Shown here one piece after another: positions 37,301-45,100 of a DNA stretch of 64,000 nucleotides. Position 1 is the stretch's first letter, and the number at the start of each line of letters is the position of its first letter. Source of the DNA: Liolophura sinensis. Its lineage: Eukaryota > Mollusca > Polyplacophora > Chitonida > Chitonidae. Location of the stretch: NCBI RefSeq assembly GCF_032854445.1, contig NC_088306.1:2912373-2976372 (forward strand), read 5' to 3'. The notes beneath the pieces were generated by a model. It saw only the letters and a program-made list of their open reading frames with translations. It was not told the DNA's origin and searched no databases. Made by a program: the position numbers and the translations under genes.

Positions 37301-40300
37301 CTTCCTTGATGTTATGTCCATAAACAAAATTTAATACACATTTACATCACAAATTGGATAATATCCAACATTTTCTCCTCGGTACCTATGTGCATAGGAA
37401 GGAGTGAATGTAATGTTAAACCTGATGATCCATAACGTTTACATCATCACATATGTGTATGACTCTTTAATAAGGAATAAGTTTGATGTGCACATCCGAA
37501 CAATAAACCCCTCTGTGCATTATTAAATGAAAACCTTAGAGACTGAATATCAAACACTTGCACTACATGACTAAATAAAAAAAAAATCTTCACCATCGTC
37601 TACATGTACTTGTACTTCACATGCAATAAAAACCCCAATATGCAAGACATACATGTAAGGGATAAGCAATGTGGTAATCAATATATTGGTTGTGCACTAC
37701 AAAGAGCGCAGGGATAAAAAACGACTGACAGCACAGTATAGCTTCGCCAAAAATGTGTACACACACAGACAATAATTACATGTACATACATAATTACACT
37801 GTACATGTAAATGTGGATAATACCGGTACTCAGAAAAGTACATATATTCTTTACATTTAATACACACTATAATTCTTCAATCAATTCTTTGGTGGTCATT
37901 TGTTACATATATATACATGTATACTCAGACAAATTTTACGACTAAATTTAGTTGTGTACACATATTGACTGGTGAATATCAATAAATAACAGCTTATATT
38001 CCAAAGCCTCAAATCAGTGCACATGGACCCTCTATCCACTCAATGTTGCTGAATTCATCCCCAAAGCCAACCTATTACCATGCGTTGATTTGTTTATTAT
38101 AATATAAACAAGGCATTAAAAGAACTGATAGCTCGCCTGATTAGCAGTTTCTAAAGCAGCATAAAGTTCAAGTGAAGTTTATGTACTTTTATATATTGAC
38201 CAACATATAGTAGAATGACACTGTCACACACAGATACTATTATCTGATTAGAGTGAGTGTGTGAGTGAGTGAATGCTTGGGGTTTAATGTTGTACTTGAC
38301 AACTTTTCAGCGGGTTTCCATTGCTCTTTTATCTTATGCTGCTTCATTGAAATGTTTTACTGAAGGCAAGTAGGCCTCCTCGCCCAAGCCATAATACTGA
38401 TATGGGTCAACCAGTCATTGCACCATCCCCTGAATGCTGAATGCCAAGTGAGGAAGTTATAACTTCTTCTTTTAAGGTCTTAGGTGTTACCCGATCCAGG
38501 ATTTACTCTACATCTACTGCCTCCCGAAGCGGAAACTCTATCAACTGTGATATCGAGGCCAGTATCTAATTAGACAGTGCTAAGATAAAGAAAGCCAAAA
38601 TTTATTATTATACTGTTTTAAAAGTAAGACTGTTTATCATTTGCATGAAGATTGCAGAGCAGTGACTTTGTACATGTACATGTACCTTCACTGGAGTTGG
38701 AAATTGTACATGTCAGTTAAAAAGGAAAGAACAAGACATACATGTATGTATTAATGCTTATTTGCTTATTTACATTTAACTACAGGTAACATGACAACCA
38801 GCACATTTTAAACACTCATACATTTCCTTAAACATTCAACAGGACATCATCAGTCAATAGCCCTAGATATACATGTAGGTTTTTAGAAGGTGGTGCACCC
38901 TTCCCCTAATAACATCACACCTGGAAATTCTCTTGGCATATAAAGCCAGAGCCATAAAAATTCCAGGTCTTAAGCAAAATAACTGTTTAGTATGTGATCT
39001 GCAAAATATCCTTGGTTCTGTAGAGATTTGTTGTTCTGCCATGTTCTGAACACAACAAAGTAATGTTTTGTGTACAAAACACATGTACATGTAATCTGTC
39101 CATTGGTTCATTTTAATTTCAATACTGTATCTATCTGATTGTTACTTAGTGCTGCATTCAAAAGTCAAGAACTGAAATGTTCAATTGTGTAACAGAGGAG
39201 GAAACTGGAGTGTTTAGGCTATATTTCCAAATGATGTGCTATACAGGCATTCATACATCTGTCATATTGGTGGAAGAAAGCACGCCATCACTCTATACGT
39301 GTGCGTTACCTGATGGCCCCACGACCAGTAAGGGCAGGCAAATCTACAAATTGTGAGTCGTCTAAGGCCGGGTTTGAACCTGCACCTCCAGAATGTCATA
39401 GGCCTACATATGTACAGGTACTATCAGCATTAAATCAGGTTTACATGTATGTACATGTATATGAAGGATACCGCCAGCCTCTGATCAGCAGGTACAGGAC
39501 AATGGAAACCTCACCGTGTACACTGTGCTTTGGACAAGTACCATAACTATGTTACAGGTGTAATCATGTACTGGAATCTGAAACATGTACATGTAACTCA
39601 ATGTACACAAAAACATCCTGTGCCGGATCGAGAAAAAAATTGAAGTTATAAACCAAAACATGCACATGTAGGTCACACTGTGACCATGCATTTAGAAATT
39701 TTATAATAAAATACTTTTATGTCTATGAATAAAAGAAGTTATTATGAAAACTAAACTTTTTATTCGTAAATCTTCATATCTTTTGTTCAATTTACTAGTT
39801 AATTTCAATATAGCATGATTAGTTTTGGCGGCCAAAACGTTTCTCAGATATATTTATTTATTCATTTGATTGGTGTTTTACGCTGTGCTCAAGAATATTT
39901 CACTTATACGACGGCGGCCAGCATTATGGTGGGTGGAAACTGGGCAGATCCCGGGGGAAACCCACAACCATCCACAGGGTGCTGGAAGACCTTCCCACGT
40001 ATGGCCGGAGAGGAAGCCAGCATGAGCTGGACTTGAACTCACAGCGACCGCATTGGTGAGAGACTCCTGGGTCATTATGCTGCGCTAGCGCGCTAACCAA
40101 CTGAGCCACGCAGGCCACTTTCTCAGATATAAAATGGCTCTAAATATGGCCCTGACATCTCATAAATATGTACATGCTTGTATTGGCATCAATAGAGTGA
40201 GACAAAGTGAAAATCAAATATATATTCAAATTTTGACAATTCAGGGTGAATGGTGTCTACATACTAAATATCTGTCATGTTAATCTACCTGTACATACAT

Positions 40301-41881
40301 GTGCGTAATAAATAGGGGCACCTTGCTGGCAACGTGATGTTGCGATGAGGGATGTATGTTCGAATCCAGCTCTTCTTTTTTGCTCTACTCCTTTATTTAT
40401 TTATTTGAATTGGTGTTTTACGGCATACTCAAGAAGGGATACCGAAGTGATTTTGACTGGCTACTATGAGAGATAGGCAAGTCCAGGCTATGTCATGCCT
40501 CAGCTGATTGTTAGGTATGGCACATTTATTCAAGCGCGACCAACCCTGCAAGATTTAACCCAGGAAACCCTATCTCCACTGTCAGCCAATCCGTGTTGAT
40601 TCTGTATAATCTTAACTACGAGGTTTGTCAAGTATAAGTACCTACTCCTCATGAGCACCAGTTTTCCCCCAAACTTGACCACCATCAGAGAAGTGAAAAA
40701 TCCTTAAGCATGGCCTTAAACAACCAATCAAATACTAATATGCATCATCCATTACAGGTACACGTTTATTGTTAGATGTATTATTTTACAACAAAGGCTT
40801 TAACCTTACCTCCTGAATTAAAGATGTTGGCTAACATATCTGCTGTCTCCTCACAATGGTGCAGAACGCCACACTGAACGGGTCCTAAACTTTCCAACAG
40901 TAACTCTGTAAAATTCCCCATGCTCTCATCCTTGGAATCACTGTTTAAAATGAGGCTAGAAATAAGGTTACCCCACATGTGCGTCGTCTGAAAACAAGCC
41001 ACGAAAATGCCGTGAAAACGAAACACTTCATGCTCAGAGTCTAAGCGCATGGACCACTTGGATGAGTCAAAGGCAAGTTTAATAATGTAACTGATCTCAC
41101 CGGTCCAGAGTATACCCTGGCCAAATCCTGCCAGCACAGCCGTGGGAATTAGGGTATAAAAGCGGGGGTAGAAATTTGCTGCAATCCACGTCAAGTAGAA
41201 GAACATGCCTAGGGATAGAGATACCTTTGCACGTAGTTTATTAATCACAGAAGGGACGAACACAGCTGTGAGCACCATTGTCCCATGGATGCAGCTCACG
41301 GATATCAAGCCTAGCTTATCCTTACTGTTCAGAGAGGTCTGCAAATTCTGAATGGCACGAAAGGCTGAAAACGTCAAAATGAAACTCACACAAAGCAGTA
41401 GGAGATTTTTGCGATATTTCCAGGATTTTTTCGACTTTTTTACCCGTACTTCCCCCTCGGACTCAGCAGTTGCCCGTGGAGGTGGCTGTTCATGGAAGAC
41501 CGAAGAATTAGAATTAGCCATGGATTTTGTTCCCACCATAGCTTCCACATGGTTTTCGTAAAGCTCTTTTGGAATCGGTGTAAAATTGTCCGCGTCAGGC
41601 GGAATGCCGATATCTGTCAGCTCAAAGGTTTCTGCTTGTCGTGTCGCTCTTACATAACTTTCCTTTCGCCGTTTTTGAATGACATCCTCAATGAAATCCT
41701 CCGGCGGATTAACCTCCCGCTGGCCAAACTCCGAAGCAGAGTTGTCCCGATGTGTTGCATGGCGATAGCTCTCGCTACGTTGCCTGTACGTCTGTGTAGC
41801 AATGGTGTAACTTGGTCTCCTCGGGCGATACAGCCCGAAACTTAGCCCAAGCCCACCCAGGTCCCACGGTGATAGTGACAT
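15599..41881 (-). CDS. UNC93A: UNC-93 homolog A-like membrane protein, five coding exons
   Basis: Exons at 41881-40810, 30641-30472, 24631-24518, 21042-20778 and 15846-15599 join with matching phases (1, 0, 0, 1) and GT...AG borders, giving 622 codons plus stop. The protein belongs to the UNC-93 branch of the major facilitator superfamily. Nematode UNC-93 modulates a two-pore potassium channel, and vertebrate UNC93B1 traffics Toll-like receptors. The role of the A branch is less clear. Membrane helices begin near residue 159. Typical family segments include AGFGQGILWTGE (about 251-262), FSGLQQGF in exon 3, YVTCTLGIHYVGY at the start of exon 4, and VAFANSRLLQSFG in exon 5. Residues 1-155 form a long polar N-terminal region absent from the shorter vertebrate UNC93A. 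Assignment to the A rather than the B branch rests on remembered similarity only. Confidence 0.92.
15990..16180 (+). repeat. Two small tandem repeats in sequence 5' (on the plus strand, after) exon 5
   Basis: A unit of about 31 bases containing TTCCAATGCCAAAAGT is duplicated at about 15990-16050. A 36-bp unit containing GCATTTTGAGGTTTATTTGG follows in three copies at about 16070-16180. Both are in UNC-93 intron 4. The short open frame over the 36-bp array is a consequence of its multiple-of-three length. Confidence 0.8.
16395..17206 (+). mobile_element. Two SINE-A 3' fragments in intron 4
   Basis: A tail fragment lies at about 16400-16450 (GTAAAACACCAATCAAATC and repeated AATA). A longer 3' half lies at about 17068-17206, running from GGTTTTCTCCGGGCTCTGC through CATTGTATAAGTGAAATATT to an AAAT tail. 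The DNA between them is not SINE. Confidence 0.75.
17207..20777. other. UNC-93 intron 4, mostly unique; local duplication at 20188-20395
   Basis: No exon is needed here, since exon 4 joins exon 5 directly. A GC-richer island lies at about 17590-17960. At about 20188-20395 a unit of about 110 bases occurs twice in tandem, marked by CACTCCAAATA, AAGATTCTCTG and TTTTATGCCCAACAATG in each copy. The remainder is AT-rich, with no feature I can name. Confidence 0.6.
20778..21042 (-). CDS. UNC93A: UNC-93-like gene, exon 4
   Basis: The acceptor is TTCTTGCAG ahead of 21042 and the donor is GTAAGTTTT after 20778. The 265-nt exon starts in phase 0 and ends one base into a codon. It encodes the family segment AYVTCTLGIHYVGY and about four membrane helices, ending at WGVCDAVWLTQCN, which matches the conserved stretch before the last helix pair of UNC-93 proteins. 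Confidence 0.92.
23050..23940. repeat. 42-bp minisatellite, about 21 copies
   Basis: The unit contains GCAGCTGAACACATCCACAT followed by TATAGCAATCAGAGCCTGTT. Because 42 is a multiple of three it leaves open frames on both strands (a 14-residue repeat each way), which should not be taken for genes. Variants such as GTTGAAAACATCTAC occur in blocks and recur about 300 bases apart, which suggests a higher-order duplication inside the array. Confidence 0.95.
24247..24395 (-). mobile_element. SINE-A 3' fragment
   Basis: The plus strand reads from an ATTT tail through GATAGGTGTTTTAAGCCGTA and ACGATGGCGGCCAGCATTGT to GGAGGTTGCTCGCAGGCCTT. The head is missing. Confidence 0.8.
24518..24631 (-). CDS. 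UNC93A: UNC-93-like gene, exon 3
   Basis: A 114-nt exon, in phase 0 at both ends, with acceptor TTTTTCAG ahead of 24631 and donor GTAAGGATT after 24518. It encodes LVVQHFTFMFTHKTYRLL and a membrane segment with FSGLQQGF, the block that in UNC-93 proteins precedes the YVTCTLG segment of the next exon. Confidence 0.9.
24632..28924. other. UNC-93 intron 2, distal part
   Basis: No coding exon is needed here. GC-richer islands lie at about 25740-26060 and 27780-28130, and a SINE-B copy at 27320-27615. Elsewhere it is AT-rich, with short chance frames only. Confidence 0.6.
27320..27615 (-). mobile_element. SINE-B copy, 3' part and body
   Basis: The plus strand reads TTGGGATTTAACATAGTAC, then AATTTTTCAGTTATATGA, CTTCTTGTGGCAGGGTGAGT, GAAGTATCATGCTTAAGACA and ACCAGACATGACACC. 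The order is the reverse of the copy at 7346-7640. The tRNA-like head is lost. Confidence 0.75.
28925..30471 (-). repeat. 114-bp tandem array copied from UNC-93 exon 2 and its splice donor, about 14 units
   Basis: Each unit reads, on the minus strand, the last 94 or so bases of exon 2 (from TACCTGATCCTGGCAGG to CCCTGTTCACAG), then the donor GTAAGATC and about 15 intron bases, and then starts again. It lies directly downstream of exon 2 inside intron 2. Unit length is 38 codons, so frames stay open: 410 codons at 28775-30007 and 122 at 30017-30385. Each unit repeats a hydrophobic helix of the type YLILAGIGFLLILLCLD plus AQVDPNKPCSQ. Reading on from exon 2 is blocked by a TAA three codons past its donor. 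The first unit (30362-30471) has lost a base, and one CAG has become TAG near 30017. The unit at the far end is partial. The units are closely similar. Confidence 0.93.
30472..30641 (-). CDS. UNC93A: UNC-93-like gene, exon 2
   Basis: The acceptor is TTTCTGTAG ahead of 30641 and the donor is CAG/GTAAGATAAG after 30472. The 170-nt exon takes phase 1 from exon 1 and ends in phase 0. It encodes a polar loop (EGAIVLPSQPPTEEVYKELW) followed by a membrane helix (YLILAGVGFLLILLCLD) and the loop AQVDPNKPCSQ. Its 3' part is the parent of the 114-bp array next to it. It is chosen as the true exon because it alone has the acceptor and the upstream loop. Confidence 0.9.
31321..31356 (+). repeat. GT microsatellite followed by poly-G
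   Basis: About eight GT repeats run directly into about 19 G residues. The length is uncertain because such runs are error-prone. Confidence 0.85.
31588..31609 (+). repeat. TC microsatellite
   Basis: A run of about eleven TC units, followed by GTGTCTCTC. Confidence 0.9.
32118..32270 (-). mobile_element. SINE-A 3' fragment
   Basis: The plus strand reads an ATTT tail, CACTGGTGTTTTACGCC, GACGGTGGTCTACATTAAGG, then a diverged part ending near GAGTTGCTGACAGACCTG. It lacks the head. It lies about 60 bases from a full-length copy on the other strand. Confidence 0.8.
32326..32597 (+). mobile_element. SINE-A, full length, with target-site duplication
   Basis: It starts GGGGCCTTCGTGGCTCAGCT and has an A-box-like TGGCTCAGCTAGTTAGAGCG and a B-box GAGTTCAAGTCC. 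The body runs through CTGGCTTCCTCTCCGGCCGT and TTTCCTCCCACCATAATGC to an (AAAT)n tail. ATGAACACAT is duplicated at 32316-32325 and 32598-32607, so this copy arrived by target-primed insertion. It is the best reference copy for the family in the window. Confidence 0.93.
32695..32790 (+). mobile_element. tRNA-like SINE head
   Basis: An A-box-like ATGGCTGAGTGGTTAGGATG and a B-box-like GTGGATTCAAATC are separated by an enlarged middle. The sequence after it does not match SINE-A or SINE-B. A functional tRNA is unlikely because no 7-bp acceptor stem is seen. Confidence 0.5.
34300..36165 (+). repeat. Degenerate minisatellite, about 31 bp, with a SINE-B inside
   Basis: The unit is about CAGAAACTGGGTCAGGAATA plus TCTGAGTGGTA. 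It is clearest at 34550-34760 and drifts to AGGAATATATCAGTG types at the right. The array is interrupted at 35503-35845 by a reversed SINE-B copy. It lies in UNC-93 intron 1. Short frames reading YRNWVRNI-like repeats come from the unit itself. Confidence 0.88.
35503..35845 (-). mobile_element. SINE-B, near full length, nested in minisatellite
   Basis: The plus strand reads GTGAGTGAATGCTTGGGGTT at the left, then CAATTTTTCAGTCACATGAT, TGCCGCCACTGAAGTATCAT and GACACCAGGCATGCCACC. It ends with the reverse of the tRNA-like head (GGTGGACGCTCTAACCACTA). Minisatellite units resume on both sides, so it inserted after the array had formed. Confidence 0.85.
36166..38255. other. UNC-93 intron 1, no gene
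   Basis: AT-rich with many ACATGTACATGT motifs, especially 37080-37140 and 37780-37930, and A-rich tracts at 36770-36810. No exon-like frame with family similarity was found. Confidence 0.6.
38256..38566 (-). mobile_element. SINE-B copy, diverged
   Basis: The plus strand reads GTGAGTGAATGCTTGGGGTT, TAATGTTGTACTTGACAAC, GACAACTTTTCAGCGGG, then GAATGCTGAATGCCAAGTGA, and ends CGGAAACTCTATCAACTGTG, the reverse of a tRNA-like head. Confidence 0.75.
38567..39838. other. UNC-93 intron 1, no gene
   Basis: Contains a tRNA-like B-box remnant (GGGTTTGAACCTGCACC, near 39370) and several ACATGTACATGT motifs. The open frames are short and unrecognised. Confidence 0.55.
39853..40118 (-). mobile_element. 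SINE-A, full length, with target-site duplication
   Basis: A reverse copy matching 32326-32597 over its whole length, from an ATTT tail at the left to the tRNA-like head at the right (GCTAACCAACTGAGCCACG). TTTCTCAGATATA is duplicated at 39840-39852 and 40119-40131. The copy shows little divergence and is probably young. Confidence 0.93.
40132..40809. other. Start of UNC-93 intron 1, SINE scraps
   Basis: A tRNA-like piece lies at about 40318-40375, a reverse SINE-A tail at about 40388-40436, and a plus-strand SINE-like 3' end at about 40640-40728 (CAGAGAAGTGAAAAATCCTT, AACAACCAATCAAAT). Confidence 0.6.
40810..41881 (-). CDS. UNC93A: UNC-93-like gene, exon 1
   Basis: The exon starts at ATG 41879-41881 and ends at donor GGAG/GTAAGG. 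It contributes 357 residues plus one base. Residues 1-155 are polar, rich in Arg, Ser and Glu, and likely cytosolic. A basic stretch (KKSKKSWKYRKN, about 148-159) leads into helix 1 (about 160-178). Helices follow near 190-210, 221-237 and 242-262, and a further hydrophobic stretch near 289-313. NFTE at 323-326 is a possible N-glycosylation site in a lumenal or extracellular loop. The long N-terminal region is unlike human UNC93A and has no recognised domain. Confidence 0.93.
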
Positions 41882-42137
41882 GTTGATCTATTGAATCACT
41901 AATCCAGTAATTTCACCCACGTGCATGTAGACTACAGTGAGCAATCCATTTATAGTAGTGTCAGCCACATGTCCAGGAATGTCGACAGTTCAGTCTTCCA
42001 GATAAATTCTGAAGGTCAGCCTTAAGCTCTCTCCTTCTCAGACAATGACACTCATGTTAACTGTTACTATGTTGATGTAGCTCCCCTGTCCTGCGTAATT
42101 CTCTGTTGCCGCATGTCAGTCCATGTCCTTAGTCTCT

Positions 42138-42145
42138 CTTATATA
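42138..42145 (-). promoter_or_regulatory. Candidate TATA box of the UNC-93 gene
   Basis: TATATAAG on the minus strand, about 255 bases upstream of the start codon. It predicts a transcript start near 42110 and a 5' UTR of about 230 bases. That leader contains at least one very short upstream frame (ATG GAC TGA). The motif alone is weak evidence. Confidence 0.35.
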
Positions 42146-45100
42146 TCCTTGACGCTTACGCCGTTTGATGGCAATTGACCAACCAATCGCCCCCAGTAGC
42201 CACCTCCAATGGACAACATTTACGTTGCTGATGTCAGCTCTAGGACAAGCATACTATGCACACATCACACTCCAGGTCCGCTGTAAAAAAACGTGTACCT
42301 GTCTCACTAGGTGGTCATTTCCGCGAGTCAAGGCGACGTCACTGTGCTGTCTCTGAGACTGAGGTGTTAGCATGTGCGGTTTGGACATCACTGTACTGTC
42401 ACGATTTCACGGCGTGTGTGGATCCACACACCCTGGCCAATCTGTAACCTGAGCCAGCTCTCCCCGCAGACATGCACAGTGGCTCACACCAGTCACCGTG
42501 CCGACCAATTAGCCTGGTCAATGCCGGTGGTGTTGTTGTTGTCACCGTGTTTCATTCCCCCACGTACTGCACTAATTCCTCCTCTTAATGCAGCCGGCGA
42601 GTATCAAAATTCCTTACACAGCAGTCTGCGATAATGGGCTCACAATCAACGAGCTTGTACTCACCCATTAAGATGCCCAGCTCTGTTTTGCTTGCATACC
42701 TCTAATCCTGCCTAATGCCATAGTAGTATTGTATAGGGAAGGCCGAAGGCTTTGGCACAGTCGTGTAGGGGGGACGTCAATTTAGGTACACGTACACGTT
42801 CGTTTGGGGGTCCCGACCCAATATCTCACGCCTGGTCAGACTCCAGCTATGAACAAAAGAAAAGGAAATTTTATTATTTATAATGCTACATGGGCATCGC
42901 CATACAGCGACCAGCGAGTCTCAGCTAGCCTGCCTGCCTGCCAGAGCTACCATTGATTGGGCTGCATGCCTAGCAGCTCCTGTAAGCACGGCACATGGTA
43001 AAACTGTCTGAGGCCAAGCCTCTTACAATTCCATTCCTCTTTTTGGCCCGCGCGGAAATTAGACAACCCTTATTGCCCCAGGCTGAACCCCTCCGATGCC
43101 TTCATTAATAGTAGACTCTCCTAGCTATAGAATTATTCTAGCAGTAATTCTTGTACAGATAATACGTGTGGCCGGCATGAATGTAACACTACCCTAACTC
43201 ACCGGACATCTCCGACTATATACAAACTATAAACTGTACATGTCTTCATGCAGCCGTTGTTATCCATGCAAATTAATTACAAATCTTTTCAAATTTACAC
43301 ATGGATAAACTGTACAATTATGTGTCAGGCTTTCAAAAAATAAGTCTCATAGAGCTCAGAAATGTCAAGATTTTGTGCAAAAATTCTCTTGCACATAATA
43401 ATTACTGCAAGTACTCCAAATTTTCAGAATAACGAATGAATACACAAATGGAAATGTTATTATCATTCTTTAATCAAATTAAAAACGAGTACAGAAATAA
43501 AAGTAACAAAAACACACACCACTCTACTTCATGACAATATCTATTACTATTACAGTGTGCAGTTTTTTTTTAAGCACACCAGCAAGTTTTTCACATTAAA
43601 AAGAAAAAAAAAGAACAGAGCAATTCACTGAACGGTATAATCTGTTTCTTTTAGCCAGTCACCTAAATTCAGCAGCTGTCTGTAAAATCAGTCATACTGG
43701 GTTCCAAAATTGCTTTGCGCTAATAACATGAAACACAACAAGCTCTACACAACGATATGTTATATGTTTATATTATTGCAAGGAAACTGCATTTAGAATA
43801 CTTTTTCTCATTCACAATGCTAAACTCCATATCAGGCTTGTTTTCAACACCAAGAACTTGTTGCCTCGGGTGACATCAATATTATTCAAAAGCAAGTGGC
43901 ATGCTGAACAATCGGCACGGACAGTAATTTGTTTTACAATAGCTGCAACCACCAACAAGCAGTTAGAACAAACAAAGAGTAACACTGCCTACATTACTCT
44001 CTCTGCGAACAAACTACATTTACATTATTTTTTTTTATAACAGAATTTCCTAACATCCAACTCTAAAAGCATACTCCTGTGAGATCATATACCACCAGAG
44101 ATAAATAAAATTCATTTATTACAGTTATATTATACTAAAACGTGTAAAGAATTTCAAATATGGCAGTGTCAGAAACAGGGTTTACAGTGAAGTCGATTGT
44201 AGGTACATGTAACTGGTGTTGCTCTCCGTCAAAACATGAACTCCTCCTAACACCCATCTTTCTGTCTTAAATAGTTACAATGGGTTCTTGTTGCTGAAAC
44301 CAAGCTTATGCAGTTTAACATTATGGTTTAGAAAAAGTGGTCTAACTTATATGAATATGAGCTTTCAACATATCCATGTGTTAACTGACCTTGTGTTGTT
44401 ACATGTCACTGACTCAAGGCACCTTTGGTAGTGAGCATGACTGATTTCACAGACAGCTGTCTACTGCCATCAGTAGTAATTTTGACATAATTACTTTCAA
44501 TTCCGCTGCCTACTTTTGAACTCTGACCTCTTCTCCAATTCTAAATGAAAACCCTGCATTCCTGTACAGATGTTCCAGAGGCTCCTCAAACAATGACAGT
44601 GATGGGAGGCCACAATTTCCCTGTCCAAGCCAGGGACTGAACTTGCACCTTGGTTGATTCCTGGCAATTGGCAGATTTATAATGTTTTAATACATACGGT
44701 CACAATCCTGGATTGGATTTAAGAATAACTTAATAGTTTTAACAACAACTACCACAAAACACTCAGGTAATCACATGTAATTTCCTCTTTAAAAACTGAT
44801 TTCAAAACCATCATGGGTGATACAGATAACACCGTAACTGATAAATACAGCATATAACAGTCTGATCAGAGTGGGTGACTCCTCAGGGAACTGTCCTGTG
44901 TTGTTCTGATTTTATTAGCCAGCATATAACTGGTATGGGCGGGCACCCCACATTATTGCCACCATATACTCTATTTCTGACAACTAAAGTTTAGCATTTT
45001 TCAAGTAACACATATTGCTGATTCTAATCGATTCATTCACGTTATAGGGCCATTGAAAAGGATTTTAAGGCTTGAAAGTGCATCAAACTTTATGTGAAAT

